A stretch of 64,000 nt of DNA from Bacilli bacterium (GCA_017513865.1 JAFWMN010000008.1:62001-126000), one strand, 5' to 3'; shown: positions 9,291 to 19,185, counted from the first letter of the stretch. The notes: generated by a model not told the origin, from the sequence alone. A program made the numbers and translations.

Positions 9291-10602
9291 GCAAATATTT
9301 ATTATTTGCTTTTTTTATTTCTTTTTTTATTTCTTTTGCTTGGTGCAAAGTAACAAATATGATATTTAAGCTTACAGCTATTATGAGACTCCACATTTTA
9401 ATATGTAATAGTGAGAAAAGAAATAAGCTTAATACTCTAATGATGGTGCCTCCGATAGTTCCGTTCATGGCTTCTTTGGCTTTTCCCATAGCTTGGAGAG
9501 TAGCTGTTAGTGGGGATTGGATATAATGGAGTAAAGCAATTGGTGCTAAAACCTTTAAATAATCTATTCCTTCAACAGTATTATATATTAATTTCATTGG
9601 TAGTTTTGGTATTATTTCAAATATTATTGTTGCTGGAATTCCAATTAATAAAGATAAAAAAATTGCTTGATTTATTTTATGTTTTATATATGAATATTTT
9701 TTTTCTACATAAGCTTTACTAATACTAGGAATTAAGGCTTCGGAAATAGCTAGTGTAAAAAATGAGGGTAAAAGAATTAGTGGCATAATATATCCACTAA
9801 TTAAGCCATATTCATTTATGATAAATTTATGGGAATATCCAATTTTTGTTAAAGAGAACGTTATGATTATTGGTTCTAAAAAAAATCCTACTGATCCAAT
9901 TATTCTACTTGCAGTGGTTGGAAGACCTATAGAAAAAACATCTTTTATATTTTTTTTGTTTGGTTTTATATCATTTTTAGTTATTTTAAAATTTTTAGGG
10001 ATGAAAAAGAATAGTATTATGATTGATGTAAGTTCACTAATAATATTTACTAAAATGACATATGCAGCAGCAAATTCTAGGCCTTTTTTTATAAATATGG
10101 GAACGCCTACGATAATAAAAATTAATCTTACTAAATCTTCAGTTATATTTGAAAGGACATGGGGAATCATTTTTTGCTTACCAAAAAAATATCCTCTTAA
10201 AATGCTTGAGATACTTATGAAAGGTAAGACAAAACCAATGCTTATAAGACCGTAATAGCACCTTTTTTCATTTAATAAATTTATACTTATGTATTTAGAT
10301 GTTATTAATAGAAAAAGAATAATAATCATATTTAATAGCAAAGATATTGGAATTACTGAAAAAACTAAATTTTTATTATTTTTTGTTTCTTCGGCAACTA
10401 ATTTGCTTATGGCAACAGGTAAGCCTAAACTAGCTATAGCCATTAATAAATTGAAGGTTGGTGATATTAACATATATATTCCCATTCCTTCGGTTTTTAA
10501 GAGCCTAGCTAATACTATTTTGATGAACAGGCTAATTATTTTTGTTATAAATCCGCCTATAGTAAGGATAACAACAGATTTTACGAATTTACTTTTCTTC
10601 AT
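9271..10602 (-). CDS. spoVB: SpoVB-type polysaccharide flippase
   Basis: This 443-residue protein has about 12-14 membrane helices and is a MOP/PST superfamily flippase. The N-terminus (VVILTIGGFITKIISLFIKI, LLKTEGMGIYMLI) and the block ISSILRGYFFGKQKMIPH match the SpoVB/MurJ-like group. SpoVB takes part in spore cortex formation, probably by moving lipid-linked precursors. It lies beside comN and the YrzE-like gene, as in Bacillus subtilis. The end overlaps the convergent TasA-like gene by 20 bases. A general lipid II or teichoic precursor flippase is the alternative. Confidence 0.85.
   Translation of the reverse strand: MKKSKFVKSVVILTIGGFITKIISLFIKIVLARLLKTEGMGIYMLISPTFNLLMAIASLGLPVAISKLVAEETKNNKNLVFSVIPISLLLNMIIILFLLITSKYISINLLNEKRCYYGLISIGFVLPFISISSILRGYFFGKQKMIPHVLSNITEDLVRLIFIIVGVPIFIKKGLEFAAAYVILVNIISELTSIIILFFFIPKNFKITKNDIKPNKKNIKDVFSIGLPTTASRIIGSVGFFLEPIIITFSLTKIGYSHKFIINEYGLISGYIMPLILLPSFFTLAISEALIPSISKAYVEKKYSYIKHKINQAIFLSLLIGIPATIIFEIIPKLPMKLIYNTVEGIDYLKVLAPIALLHYIQSPLTATLQAMGKAKEAMNGTIGGTIIRVLSLFLFSLLHIKMWSLIIAVSLNIIFVTLHQAKEIKKEIKKANNKYLLNVEYN
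9288..9318 (+). terminator. terminator after the TasA-like gene
   Basis: AGCAAATA pairs with TATTTGCT, followed by seven T residues. It lies within the 3' end of the convergent spoVB gene. Confidence 0.65.
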
Positions 10603-10708
10603 ATTAGATTTTATGTGTTTTACATAGTTTTATTATAAAGCCTAGTTATTTACTTTAAAAAGTGTTAAAATTAATATATAATAATTATATAAAAGATGGA
10701 GGGATAAT

Positions 10709-10984
10709 ATGGAACTTGAATTTTCTTCAGTTGAGGAACTTTATAATAGACTTAAACCGGCTTTGAGAACAAAACTTTCGGAACTTTCAGAGTATGGTTA
10801 TGGATATTTAAAGATTGAAGATATTTGGAATTATTTAAAAGAAAATAAATGGATTAGCGGCCATGATTTATCTTTAAATGATATGGTTAGTGATATATTA
10901 AATGCAGATAATGAAATGATTGATGATTATTTTAAAGAAAAAATAAATGAAAAAAACAGAAAAATTTATTTCGATGAATTTTAA
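10709..10984 (+). CDS. comN: post-transcriptional regulator ComN-like
   Basis: A 91-residue protein that fits the ComN/YrzD family, known in Bacillus subtilis for post-transcriptional control of comE and for polar location with DivIVA. The family segment KPALRTKLSELSEYGYGYLKIEDIWNYL is followed by a helical acidic region. Its place between spoVB and rel supports the call. A GGAGGG ribosome site lies upstream. No competence gene is visible here, so its target is unknown. Confidence 0.8.
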   Translation: MELEFSSVEELYNRLKPALRTKLSELSEYGYGYLKIEDIWNYLKENKWISGHDLSLNDMVSDILNADNEMIDDYFKEKINEKNRKIYFDEF

Positions 10985-11012
10985 TAATTATTTGAGCAAG
11001 AAGGTGTTCTAA

Positions 11013-13178
11013 ATGCGTAAACATATGAAAGATTTAACATTCGATGAACTTAATGAAAAAATTCAGACCTATATTACTGATAAAGAGGAGTTATCTATTG
11101 TAAAAGATGCTTATGAGTTTGCGAATGAAAAACATTTTGGTCAAAAAAGATTATCGGGTGAAGATTATATTGTTCACCCTTTAAATGTAGCTTATATTTT
11201 AACACGCATTAAAGCTGATTTTGAAACTTTGTCAGCGGCTTTGCTTCATGATGTTGTTGAGGATTGTAATGTTAAAATTGATGAAATTAAAAAACAGTTT
11301 GGTCCTAGTATTGCTTTTTTAGTAGATGGGGTTACTAAAATTAGTAAACTTAATTTTTCTAGAGATAATGAATCTACTATTAATAATCAAAGAAAGATAC
11401 TTGTCGGTCTTTCAGAAGACGTAAGAGTTATTATTATTAAACTTGCTGACAGACTTAATAATATGCAGACTCTTTATGTTCATAGTGAAGCAAAACAAAA
11501 AAGAATTGCTAGAGAAACTTTAGATATATTGACACCTATTGCAGGAAGACTTGGTATTAATAGTATAAAACAGGATTTAGAAGAACTTTGTTTAAGATAT
11601 TTAAAACCTGATGAGTATTATGACATTGTCGAAAAATTAAATGCTAGTAAAACTGAACGAGATAATAGTGTGGCGCAAATGATTGAAAGTGTTTCGGATT
11701 TATTAAATACTCATGGTATTAAGCATAAAATTAAAGGAAGATCAAAAAGTATCTATAGTATTTATAAAAAACTAGCTAAAGGTAAAAGGTTTAGTGATAT
11801 TTATGATTTGCTTGCGCTTAGAATTTATGTGGAAACGGAACAAGAATGTTATCAAGTTTTGGGAATAATTCATTCTAAATATAGACCAAAGCCAAAAAGG
11901 TTTAAAGATTATATCGCAATGCCTAAAACAAATATGTATCAGTCGCTTCATACGACCGTTTTTGGTGTAGATGGTTTATTATTTGAAATTCAAATTAGAA
12001 CTTTTGAAATGGATAGAGTTGCTGAATATGGTATTGCTTCTCATTGGTCTTATAAGGAAAAAGGGTCTATTAAAACGGTTATGCAAAATGAAATGGAACA
12101 AAAATTGCAATTTTTTAGATCAATTATGGATCTGAAAAATACTGAAGAAACGGCAGAAGAGTTTGTCAATTCTGTTAAAGAAGATGTCTTGCAAAACACG
12201 ATTTATATATTTACACCTTTGGGGGATGTTGTCGAGCTTCCTAATGGGTCAACTCCAATTGATTTTGCTTATAAGGTTCATACTGATGTCGGAAATAAAA
12301 CAACAGGAGCTTTGGTAAATTCACATATTGTTCCTTTGGATTATAAATTAGAAAATGAAGATGTTGTTAAAATTATTACTAATAACAATTCAGAAGGTCC
12401 TTCTAGGGAGTGGCTTAATTTTGTTCAAACGACACAAGCTAAAAATAAAATAAAAAATTTTTTTAATCAAACTAATAGAGAAGAATATTTAAGAAAAGGT
12501 GAGGAACTTCTTTCTAGGGAACTTAAAAAAAGGAAAATAAATTCAAATGATTTTTTTGATGATGAAAGTATTAATAGAGTAGTTACTGATTTAAAAGTTG
12601 GCTCTTTAAGGGAAATTTATTTTAATTTAGGTAGTGGCAAATTGTCTGCTTCTACAGTAATAAATTCATATTTACCAAAAGAAGAGAATAAAGAATCACT
12701 TATTTTAGAAAAAGCTACTAAAGGTAGTAATAGAGTATCTGATAATAAATCACTTATATCTATTGATGGGACAGATGATATTAAAGTTAATTTAGCTTCG
12801 TGTTGTAAACCAATTCCCGGTGATAGAATTGTCGGTTATATCACCAAAGGATATGGAATAACTGTTCATAGAATGGTTTGTCCAAATGTTGCTGATTTAG
12901 ATGAAAGATTAATCGAAGTTAAATGGAATGAAGTTTATGATAAACTTCCAACAACGATTATGATTCGAGTTAACAGTTCTAAAAATTTACTTATTGATGT
13001 TGTTTCTAAAGTGACAAATCAAGAAATTCCTGTTAAGAGATTTAGTATAACGCATATTAAAGATGAAGATATGATTAAAATGACAATTTTGGTTAATAAT
13101 AAAGAAAAGCTTTTAAAAATTATGAATGACATAAAAATGCTTGATGGTGTATTAGAAGTAGTGAGGGTTATAAATTGA
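11013..13178 (+). CDS. rel: bifunctional (p)ppGpp synthetase/hydrolase Rel
   Basis: The 721-residue protein makes and degrades the stringent-response alarmone (p)ppGpp. The HD hydrolase part (about residues 30-190) includes LLHDVVEDC. The synthetase part (about 230-345) includes GRSKSIYSIYKKLAKG, RFKDYIAMPK and YQSLHTTVFG. The RFKD form is that of bifunctional enzymes. TGS (about 390-450), the zinc-finger region (LASCCKPIPGDRIVGY) and a C-terminal ACT domain follow. All active-site motifs look intact. The last bases overlap the TTG start of dtd. Confidence 0.98.
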   Translation: MRKHMKDLTFDELNEKIQTYITDKEELSIVKDAYEFANEKHFGQKRLSGEDYIVHPLNVAYILTRIKADFETLSAALLHDVVEDCNVKIDEIKKQFGPSIAFLVDGVTKISKLNFSRDNESTINNQRKILVGLSEDVRVIIIKLADRLNNMQTLYVHSEAKQKRIARETLDILTPIAGRLGINSIKQDLEELCLRYLKPDEYYDIVEKLNASKTERDNSVAQMIESVSDLLNTHGIKHKIKGRSKSIYSIYKKLAKGKRFSDIYDLLALRIYVETEQECYQVLGIIHSKYRPKPKRFKDYIAMPKTNMYQSLHTTVFGVDGLLFEIQIRTFEMDRVAEYGIASHWSYKEKGSIKTVMQNEMEQKLQFFRSIMDLKNTEETAEEFVNSVKEDVLQNTIYIFTPLGDVVELPNGSTPIDFAYKVHTDVGNKTTGALVNSHIVPLDYKLENEDVVKIITNNNSEGPSREWLNFVQTTQAKNKIKNFFNQTNREEYLRKGEELLSRELKKRKINSNDFFDDESINRVVTDLKVGSLREIYFNLGSGKLSASTVINSYLPKEENKESLILEKATKGSNRVSDNKSLISIDGTDDIKVNLASCCKPIPGDRIVGYITKGYGITVHRMVCPNVADLDERLIEVKWNEVYDKLPTTIMIRVNSSKNLLIDVVSKVTNQEIPVKRFSITHIKDEDMIKMTILVNNKEKLLKIMNDIKMLDGVLEVVRVIN

Positions 13179-13624
13179 GAGTTTTAGTTCAAAGAAGTTT
13201 AGATTCTAGTGTTAGTATAGATAGTAAAATAGTTGGTAAAATAAAAAGAGGATTAGTTTTGTTGGTTGGCTTTACTTATGGTGATTCCTTCAAAGAAATA
13301 GATTATTTAATAAATAAAATTATAAATTTAAGAATTTTTGATGATGATAATGGTGTTATGAATAAATCTATTTTAGAAGTTGGTGGTGAAATTTTAAGCA
13401 TATCCCAATTTACTTTGTATGCTGATACAAAAAAAGGTAATAGACCTAGTTATATTAAAGCTTTAAAGCCAGAAGAAGCTACTAAGCTTTATGATTTGTT
13501 TAATAAAGAATTAAGCAAATATTTACATGTCGAAACTGGTGAATTTGGAGCTGATATGTTGGTTAATATAAAAAATAGTGGACCAACAACTATATTGTTA
13601 GAGAAGGAGGGTAATAATGATTAA
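13175..13624 (+). CDS. dtd: D-aminoacyl-tRNA deacylase
   Basis: Dtd (149 residues) removes D-amino acids and mischarged glycine from tRNA. It begins with TTG inside the rel stop (ATTGA overlap) and reads MRVLVQRS, the usual start. The two active-site motifs are present: SQFTLYAD near residue 78 and NSGPTTILLE near 137. rel-dtd adjacency is general in Firmicutes. Confidence 0.97.
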   Translation: MRVLVQRSLDSSVSIDSKIVGKIKRGLVLLVGFTYGDSFKEIDYLINKIINLRIFDDDNGVMNKSILEVGGEILSISQFTLYADTKKGNRPSYIKALKPEEATKLYDLFNKELSKYLHVETGEFGADMLVNIKNSGPTTILLEKEGNND

Positions 13625-14678
13625 AAATAAAATTGATTTTAAACTTATCAATGCAGCCCTTTTAGTTTTTATAATTTATTTAATATATCAAACTAAAGAC
13701 TTTTGGTTTGGAATATTAGGGGTTGCTGCTAAGATATTATTTCCATTTTTTATAGCTTTTGTTTTGGCTTACGCTATATATCCATTAGTTAGAAAACTTA
13801 CAAATAAAAAGATTCCTAAGGCTTTAGCAATTATCATTGTTGTTTTCAGTGTTCTAGCTATTTTAGCCCTTCTTATTTCTTTAATTACCCCTCTTTTAAC
13901 AACGCAGATGAGAAGTTTGTTTGATGGCATTGTAACTTTCTTAAAAGAACTTTCATTGAATTATAATGTTAATTTTAAAGATATTCAAGATTCTTTATCA
14001 GTTAATTTTGATAATATTTTAGAAAAAGTAGGTACTTATATTTCTAATGGGGCAATTAGTTTTATAAGTGTTTCTTTAGATTATATTTCAAAAATATTTG
14101 TCATTTTTGCTTTATTTATCTATTTTTTAGTAGATATGGATAAGATAAGAGAATTTTTGAAAGATTATTTGCACATGAAATCAGAAAAGATGTTTAATTA
14201 TATTAAAGCATTAGATGATGAAATGGAAAAATATTTATCTGGTTTTATAAAAATTGTATTTATTTCATTTTTTGAATACACAATTATTTATTCAATAATT
14301 GGTCATCCTAATGCTCTTCTTTTAGGTGGTTTAGCAGCTTTTGGAAATTTAATTCCTTATTTTGGAGGAATTATAACCAATATTATAGCTGCTATAACAG
14401 CTTTTGTTATTAGTCCAGCCTTATTTGTTAAAACGTGTATCGTATTTATGATATTCTCTTCAATTGATGGCTATGTAATTAATCCTCTTGTTTATGGAAA
14501 AACTAATCAAGTCCATCCGCTTATTGTAATTTCTTCAGTGTTTATTGGTGGCATACTTTTTGGAATAATTGGTATAATTATTGCTTTACCGTTTTCTATT
14601 TTAATAATCGCAACTTTAAAGTTTTTTAAAAATGATTTAATTAAAATGAAAGAAAAGAGAACAAAAAATAAAGAGTAA
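13617..14678 (+). CDS. AI-2E family transporter (YrrI-like)
   Basis: A 353-residue membrane protein with about eight helices and the AI-2E transporter motif FGNLIPYFGGIITNIIAAI near residue 245, plus KALAIIIVVFSVLAIL near 70. The substrate cannot be told from sequence; relatives transport autoinducer-2, ions or are of unknown function. It overlaps dtd by eight bases and ends with a strong terminator, so rel-dtd-yrrI form one unit. Confidence 0.85.
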   Translation: MIKNKIDFKLINAALLVFIIYLIYQTKDFWFGILGVAAKILFPFFIAFVLAYAIYPLVRKLTNKKIPKALAIIIVVFSVLAILALLISLITPLLTTQMRSLFDGIVTFLKELSLNYNVNFKDIQDSLSVNFDNILEKVGTYISNGAISFISVSLDYISKIFVIFALFIYFLVDMDKIREFLKDYLHMKSEKMFNYIKALDDEMEKYLSGFIKIVFISFFEYTIIYSIIGHPNALLLGGLAAFGNLIPYFGGIITNIIAAITAFVISPALFVKTCIVFMIFSSIDGYVINPLVYGKTNQVHPLIVISSVFIGGILFGIIGIIIALPFSILIIATLKFFKNDLIKMKEKRTKNKE

Positions 14679-14693
14679 CAATTTAAGTTATTT

Positions 14694-14722
14694 AGACACT
14701 TTTTTTAAAGTGTCTTTTTTAT
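14694..14722 (+). terminator. terminator of the rel-dtd-transporter unit
   Basis: AGACACTTT pairs with AAAGTGTCT around TTTT and is followed by six T residues. Confidence 0.85.
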
Positions 14723-14740
14723 ACTTAAACTGGTGATGTG

Positions 14741-15511
14741 ATGACAGTATATATAGACGGGCTTTTATTTTTAAATTTTTTCTTTGATTTTTTACTTCTT
14801 TTGACAACAGATATTATTTTAAAGAGAAATGTAAAATTATTTAGAATAATATTGGGGGCTTTTGTAGGAAGTTTATCAATATTGGTTTTGTTTTTTAATA
14901 TTAACAGTTTTTACCTTTTTATAGTTAAATTCTTATTGGGATTTTTGATATGTTTTATATGTTTTGGCTTTAAAAATGTAAAATACTTTTTAGTTAATTT
15001 TTTTTCTTTTTATATAGTTAGTATTATACTTGGTGGATTTTTGTATTATTTAAATTTAGAATTTAGTTATAAACATAAGGGACTTATTTTTTATCATAAA
15101 GGGATTTCAATAAATGTTATTTTTTTAGTTATATTCACGCCAATTATTTTATATATTTATATTAAGCAAATAAAAATGTTTAAAAATAAAGGTGTTAATT
15201 TATATAAAGTAAATATTTATATAGGAAAAGAAATTCTTAATTTAAATGGTTATTTAGATACAGGAAATACTTTATTTTTCAAAGGTAGACCAGTAATTAT
15301 TACAAATATAGATAATAGATTTAGAAACAAGAAATTTTTAGTTCCTTATAATACGGTTGATGGTGTTAATTTACTTTCGTGTATAAAGGTTAGAAAAGTA
15401 GAGGTTATTGGTTTAGGGGAATTTAAAAATGTATATATGGGTTTTAAAAATGTGAGTGTTTTAGGAGTAGACGTTTTACTTAATGGAATGATGGGAGGAT
15501 ATAATGATTAA
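14741..15511 (+). CDS. spoIIGA: sigma-E processing protease SpoIIGA
   Basis: SpoIIGA is the membrane aspartyl protease that activates pro-sigma-E in the mother cell after asymmetric division. The first about 145 residues hold five membrane helices, starting VYIDGLLFLNFFFDFLLLL. The C-terminal part holds the single active-site motif YLDTGNTLFFKGRPVII, and family members dimerise to form the site. ATG 14741 is chosen over GTG 14738. The gene overlaps sigE by eight bases, the normal spoIIGA-sigE pair. Confidence 0.93.
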   Translation: MTVYIDGLLFLNFFFDFLLLLTTDIILKRNVKLFRIILGAFVGSLSILVLFFNINSFYLFIVKFLLGFLICFICFGFKNVKYFLVNFFSFYIVSIILGGFLYYLNLEFSYKHKGLIFYHKGISINVIFLVIFTPIILYIYIKQIKMFKNKGVNLYKVNIYIGKEILNLNGYLDTGNTLFFKGRPVIITNIDNRFRNKKFLVPYNTVDGVNLLSCIKVRKVEVIGLGEFKNVYMGFKNVSVLGVDVLLNGMMGGYND

Positions 15512-16190
15512 TTGGATTAAAAAATTATTTAATAGGTTTTTTAGTAATGGTGTGTATTTTATAGGTAGTGCGGATAAACTTCCAGCGCCTTTATCTAAAG
15601 AGGAAGAAGTTAAGTTTGTAACTTTAGCATTAGAAGGTGATGATTTTGCACGAGCCAAATTAATTGAACACAATCTTAGGTTAGTTGTTTTTTTGGCTAA
15701 AAAATATGAAAATACCGGTGTTGATTTAGAAGATTTAGTGAGTATTGGAAGTGTTGGTTTAATTAAGGGAGTTAATACATATAAATTAGGGAAAAACATT
15801 AAACTTGCAACTTATGCTTCTAGGTGTATAGATAATGAAATTTTAATGTTTTTGAGAAAAAATAAAAGACGAAGAGGAGAGGTGAGTTTTGAAGATAGTT
15901 TAAGTTATGATGCTGAAGGAAATGAACTTCATTTAGAAGATGTACTAGGAACCGATGAAGATATTGTTACAAAAGGTCTTGAAGAAGAAACTGAAAAAAA
16001 CTTGGTTTATAGTGAAATAAAAAAATTAAATGATAGGGATAAAAAAATTATGATAATGAGGTATGGTCTTTTTAATCATGAGGAAAGGACTCAGAAAGAT
16101 GTTGCTAAAATTTTAGGTATTAGTCAATCATATATTTCGAGAATCGAGAAAAAAGTTATTAGAAAACTTAAACAATTAGATAAAAGTTAA
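15504..16190 (+). CDS. sigE: sporulation sigma factor E precursor
   Basis: The 228-residue protein is pro-sigma-E. The N-terminal pro-sequence (about 27 residues: MINWIKKLF and following) leads to YFIGSADKLPAPLS, which matches the SpoIIGA cleavage area. Region 2 shows LRLVVFLAKKYENTGVDLEDL and ATYASRCIDNEILMFLRKNK. Region 4 ends in ILGISQSYISRIEKKVIRKL. The enzyme that processes it is encoded just upstream. It directs early mother-cell transcription. Confidence 0.96.
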   Translation: MINWIKKLFNRFFSNGVYFIGSADKLPAPLSKEEEVKFVTLALEGDDFARAKLIEHNLRLVVFLAKKYENTGVDLEDLVSIGSVGLIKGVNTYKLGKNIKLATYASRCIDNEILMFLRKNKRRRGEVSFEDSLSYDAEGNELHLEDVLGTDEDIVTKGLEEETEKNLVYSEIKKLNDRDKKIMIMRYGLFNHEERTQKDVAKILGISQSYISRIEKKVIRKLKQLDKS

Positions 16191-16199
16191 ATTAAAAAT

Positions 16200-16227
16200 T
16201 TGACTTTTTTTATTGAAAATATATAAT
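16200..16227 (+). promoter_or_regulatory. promoter before the 16256 gene
   Basis: TTGACT (16200-16205), 16 bases, TATAAT (16222-16227). It lies 29 bases before the start codon. Confidence 0.65.
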
Positions 16228-16255
16228 AGTAGTAATTTTTAGGGGGGAAAAATAT

Positions 16256-16939
16256 ATGGAAAAGGAAGATTTAAAATTGCAAAGACGTTTTCATAATGTC
16301 TTTAAAGCTTTTGATTATGTTGTTGATGATGGAGAAAAAATGGTTTCTCTTTTAGATAGTTATGATGAACAACCTAAAAAGTACGATGTCATGTTTATAA
16401 TGTGGCTTAGAGATGCGGTTAAGTGTAGAAGTAACTTAAAAAAATTAGCTGAAGATTTTATAAAAAATAATTTAGATACTTCAGAGATTGATCTAAAAAT
16501 TTCTTATTTAAATGATATGATTGATTTTACAAATAATCGTTATGATTGTATTTATGAACGAAATTGGGCATTAGATGCTTTAGATAAACTAGAAGTTGAT
16601 TTAACGAATTTTAATAATCAGTTTGAAGTACTTTCAATGCGAATAAGATTGCTAGATCGTCCTATCCATTATGTATTAACTTTTTACAATAATATGGTAA
16701 ATTTATTGGAATCTGGAAATAGACTTTATGAAAATTTATTTGAATTTAAAAGTAAAACTAAATTCTTAAATAGTTATTCTTCTTTTGATGTTGATGAAGC
16801 GTTATATGATCTTGACAAGAAAATCGATACTATAGAAAATGTTTATATGCCAATTTTTGAATTTGAACCTTATAATTTTAATAATTCTTTAGAAAATGTG
16901 AAAAAGCATTCTTTATCTAAAGAAAAAGTTAACAGTTAA
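16256..16939 (+). CDS. hypothetical helical cytoplasmic protein
   Basis: A 227-residue protein without membrane segments or signal peptide. It is rich in charged and aromatic residues and is mostly helical by eye. I recognise no domain. It has its own vegetative promoter and a GGGGGG ribosome site, and lies between sigE and yitT. The position inside the sporulation cluster could be chance. Confidence 0.7.
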   Translation: MEKEDLKLQRRFHNVFKAFDYVVDDGEKMVSLLDSYDEQPKKYDVMFIMWLRDAVKCRSNLKKLAEDFIKNNLDTSEIDLKISYLNDMIDFTNNRYDCIYERNWALDALDKLEVDLTNFNNQFEVLSMRIRLLDRPIHYVLTFYNNMVNLLESGNRLYENLFEFKSKTKFLNSYSSFDVDEALYDLDKKIDTIENVYMPIFEFEPYNFNNSLENVKKHSLSKEKVNS

Positions 16940-16970
16940 TTCTTGTAAAGGAATTAGCTTTTTTCTTGTT
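16935..16970 (+). terminator. weak terminator after the 16256 gene
   Basis: TAATTC pairs with GAATTA around an eight-base loop, with CTTTTTTC soon after. Confidence 0.5.
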
Positions 16971-17012
16971 TCATATTTTAATTTAATATATAATGATAAT
17001 AGGAGGTATTAT

Positions 17013-17879
17013 ATGGAAGAAAAACAATCGATAATTACATATAAATTCTTATTATCACTTATTATTATTTCAATAGGTTCATTAATTGCGGCAGCTTCTT
17101 TAGAACTTATTTTAATTCCTAATTTAATGATTGATGGTGGAATTAATGGTATTTCAATTATTTTTAACAGGTTATGTGGTGGTTCATTGGGACTTACAGT
17201 ATTTATTTTTAATTTACCATTTATCATTTTAGGATATAATTTGATTGGTAAAAAATTTCTGATTAAAACGGGATACGGAATGATTTTATTTAGTGTTTTG
17301 CTTGAGGTTTTTGATAAGTTAAATCCTTTAATTGATGATACATTACTTGCGACAGTATATGGAGGTATTGCTTTAGGTATTGGTGTTGGGTTAGTTATCA
17401 AAGAAGGTGGCTGTTTAGATGGCACTGAAACAGTGGCTATTTTAGTAAATCGAAAAGGTATTCTTTCAGTTGGCCAAGTTGTATTTATTTTTAATATATT
17501 TATATATGGTTCGGCTATATTTGTGTTTGGTCCTGAAAGAGCTTTATATTCACTTTTAACTTATTTTATTTCATATAAAGTAATTGATTTTGTTTCTGAT
17601 GGCTTTAACAGTGCTAAAGCGATACTTATAATTACCGATAATGATAAGGAAATTTCTAAAAAAATATTGGAAAGACTTGGAAGAACAGTAACTGTTATTT
17701 CGGGTCATGGATTTATTTCTCACGGGGGCAAAAAAGTTTTGTATACAGTAATTACAAGATTTGAGGTATCTATTTTAAAAGATATTTTGGATGAGTGTAA
17801 ATCATCTTCTTTTGCGACAGTAATGGAAGTTTCAGAGATAATCGGAACGCATGTTAAACAGCTTCCTGAAAGTATGTGA
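17013..17879 (+). CDS. YitT family membrane protein (DUF161-DUF2179)
   Basis: A 288-residue protein with five membrane helices (residues about 12-175), including LILIPNLMIDGGINGISII and KEGGCLDGTETVAILVNRK, followed by a cytoplasmic DUF2179 domain (about 195-282) with GRTVTVISGHGFISHGGKK. This is the YitT/YpjC/YqfU family of unknown transport function. An AGGAGG site precedes the ATG. The next gene starts two bases after the stop. Confidence 0.9.
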   Translation: MEEKQSIITYKFLLSLIIISIGSLIAAASLELILIPNLMIDGGINGISIIFNRLCGGSLGLTVFIFNLPFIILGYNLIGKKFLIKTGYGMILFSVLLEVFDKLNPLIDDTLLATVYGGIALGIGVGLVIKEGGCLDGTETVAILVNRKGILSVGQVVFIFNIFIYGSAIFVFGPERALYSLLTYFISYKVIDFVSDGFNSAKAILIITDNDKEISKKILERLGRTVTVISGHGFISHGGKKVLYTVITRFEVSILKDILDECKSSSFATVMEVSEIIGTHVKQLPESM

Positions 17880-17880
17880 G

Positions 17881-18351
17881 ATGAAAAAAAATATAATTTT
17901 AAGTAGTATTTTTATATTACTTACTAGTGTTTTTAATACTTTGTATAAGTATATTATAGTTAAGGAAAGTATTAATAATTATAATAATGCATCATTTGGT
18001 AATACTTTTATGACTAGTTCTAGTGTTGAAACAAATTATGGTCAAATATTTTTATTTAGTTTACTATGTTTGATAATTATCAGTATTTTAATATTTTTTA
18101 TATTGTATTTTATAAATAAAAAAAATATTAAACAAAATTATATTTTTAATTTATCACCTCTTATAATTGCTGTTTTTATAGGTATTATTTTTCTTTTTAT
18201 AAATAAATTATTTAGTTTTATGTTTATAATTGCTGGAATTATAATTAATTTGTATTTTATTTATAGAAAAAGCAGTGATAAAAAAGTTGTTGTATGTATT
18301 TTAATATTTATATTAATTACAATTTATTTATTATATAAAATATCTTCTTAG
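17881..18351 (+). CDS. hypothetical membrane protein
   Basis: This 156-residue protein (start MKKNIILSS at 17881) has four to five hydrophobic segments and a serine/asparagine-rich loop (about 29-54). The start right behind the yitT stop suggests coupled translation; no good ribosome site is seen. I recognise no family. Confidence 0.6.
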   Translation: MKKNIILSSIFILLTSVFNTLYKYIIVKESINNYNNASFGNTFMTSSSVETNYGQIFLFSLLCLIIISILIFFILYFINKKNIKQNYIFNLSPLIIAVFIGIIFLFINKLFSFMFIIAGIIINLYFIYRKSSDKKVVVCILIFILITIYLLYKISS

Positions 18352-18366
18352 GAAGATATTTTTGTT
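18338..18366 (+). terminator. terminator after the yitT pair
   Basis: AAATATCTTC pairs with GAAGATATTT around TTAG, followed by T residues. Confidence 0.8.
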
Positions 18367-18411
18367 TATTTTTTTTAAATTTTACCCATTATAACTTTAG
18401 AAAGGAGAAAT

Positions 18412-19185
18412 ATGGCCCGTCATAAAGTTGATATATGTGGCGTGGATACTGCGAATATAAAGGTATTAAGTTATAATGAACAAGTAAATCTTTTTAAAAG
18501 ATATAAAAATGGTGATATTGAAGCTAAAGAAAAATTGGTTAATGGTAATTTAAAATTAGTTTTATCTATTTTAAAATCTTTTATTGGTAGATGTGATAAT
18601 ATGGATGATTTATTTCAAGTAGGATGTATTGGTTTAATTAAGGCAATCGATAATTTTGATTTATCACATGATGTTAAATTTAGTACTTATGCTGTTCCGA
18701 TGATTTTAGGTGAGGTTAAACGATATTTAAGAGATAATAATAGTGTTAGGATATCGCGAAGCATTAAAGATTTAGCATATAAAGCATTAAAAGTTAAAGA
18801 GAGATTAACAAATGAAAATATTAGGGAGCCGTCTATAAAAGATATTGCTTTGGAACTTGGGGTTAATGAGTTTGATGTTACTAATGCTTTAAATTCATTA
18901 AAAGATACGGTAAGTATGTTTGAGCCAATTTATAATGATGGCGGTGATGTTATTTATCTTGCTGATCAGCTTTCTTTGGATAATAATTTGTATGATGCGG
19001 AAACTAAAATAGCTTTAAAAGATGCTTTGAATAAAATAAGGGAAAAAGAAAGATATATTTTAATTCAGAGATATATGATAGGAAAAACACAAATGGAATT
19101 AGCATCAGAGATAGGAATAAGTCAAGCGCAAGTTTCTAGATTGGAAAAAAATGGGCTTAATAATATTAAAAAATTAATAAAATGA
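18412..19185 (+). CDS. sigG: sporulation sigma factor G
   Basis: The 257-residue protein is sigma-G, the late forespore sigma factor. It begins with the family tag ARHKVDICGVDT and continues with VNGNLKLVLSILKSF, DDLFQVGCIGLIKAIDNFDL, FSTYAVPMILGEVKRYLRDN and VSMFEPIYNDGGDVIYLADQ. The helix-turn-helix is EIGISQAQVSRLEK. In Bacillus subtilis sigG follows sigE directly. Here three other genes stand between them. An AAAGGAG site precedes the ATG. Confidence 0.97.
   Translation: MARHKVDICGVDTANIKVLSYNEQVNLFKRYKNGDIEAKEKLVNGNLKLVLSILKSFIGRCDNMDDLFQVGCIGLIKAIDNFDLSHDVKFSTYAVPMILGEVKRYLRDNNSVRISRSIKDLAYKALKVKERLTNENIREPSIKDIALELGVNEFDVTNALNSLKDTVSMFEPIYNDGGDVIYLADQLSLDNNLYDAETKIALKDALNKIREKERYILIQRYMIGKTQMELASEIGISQAQVSRLEKNGLNNIKKLIK

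Noticed and set aside
9510..10627. Several plus-strand frames opposite spoVB
   Set aside because: They are shadows of the strong flippase gene on the minus strand; no ribosome sites and no domains.
13617..14678. Quorum-sensing exporter role for the AI-2E family gene
   Set aside because: The family is broad and no luxS or related gene is in the window; the name alone does not support it.
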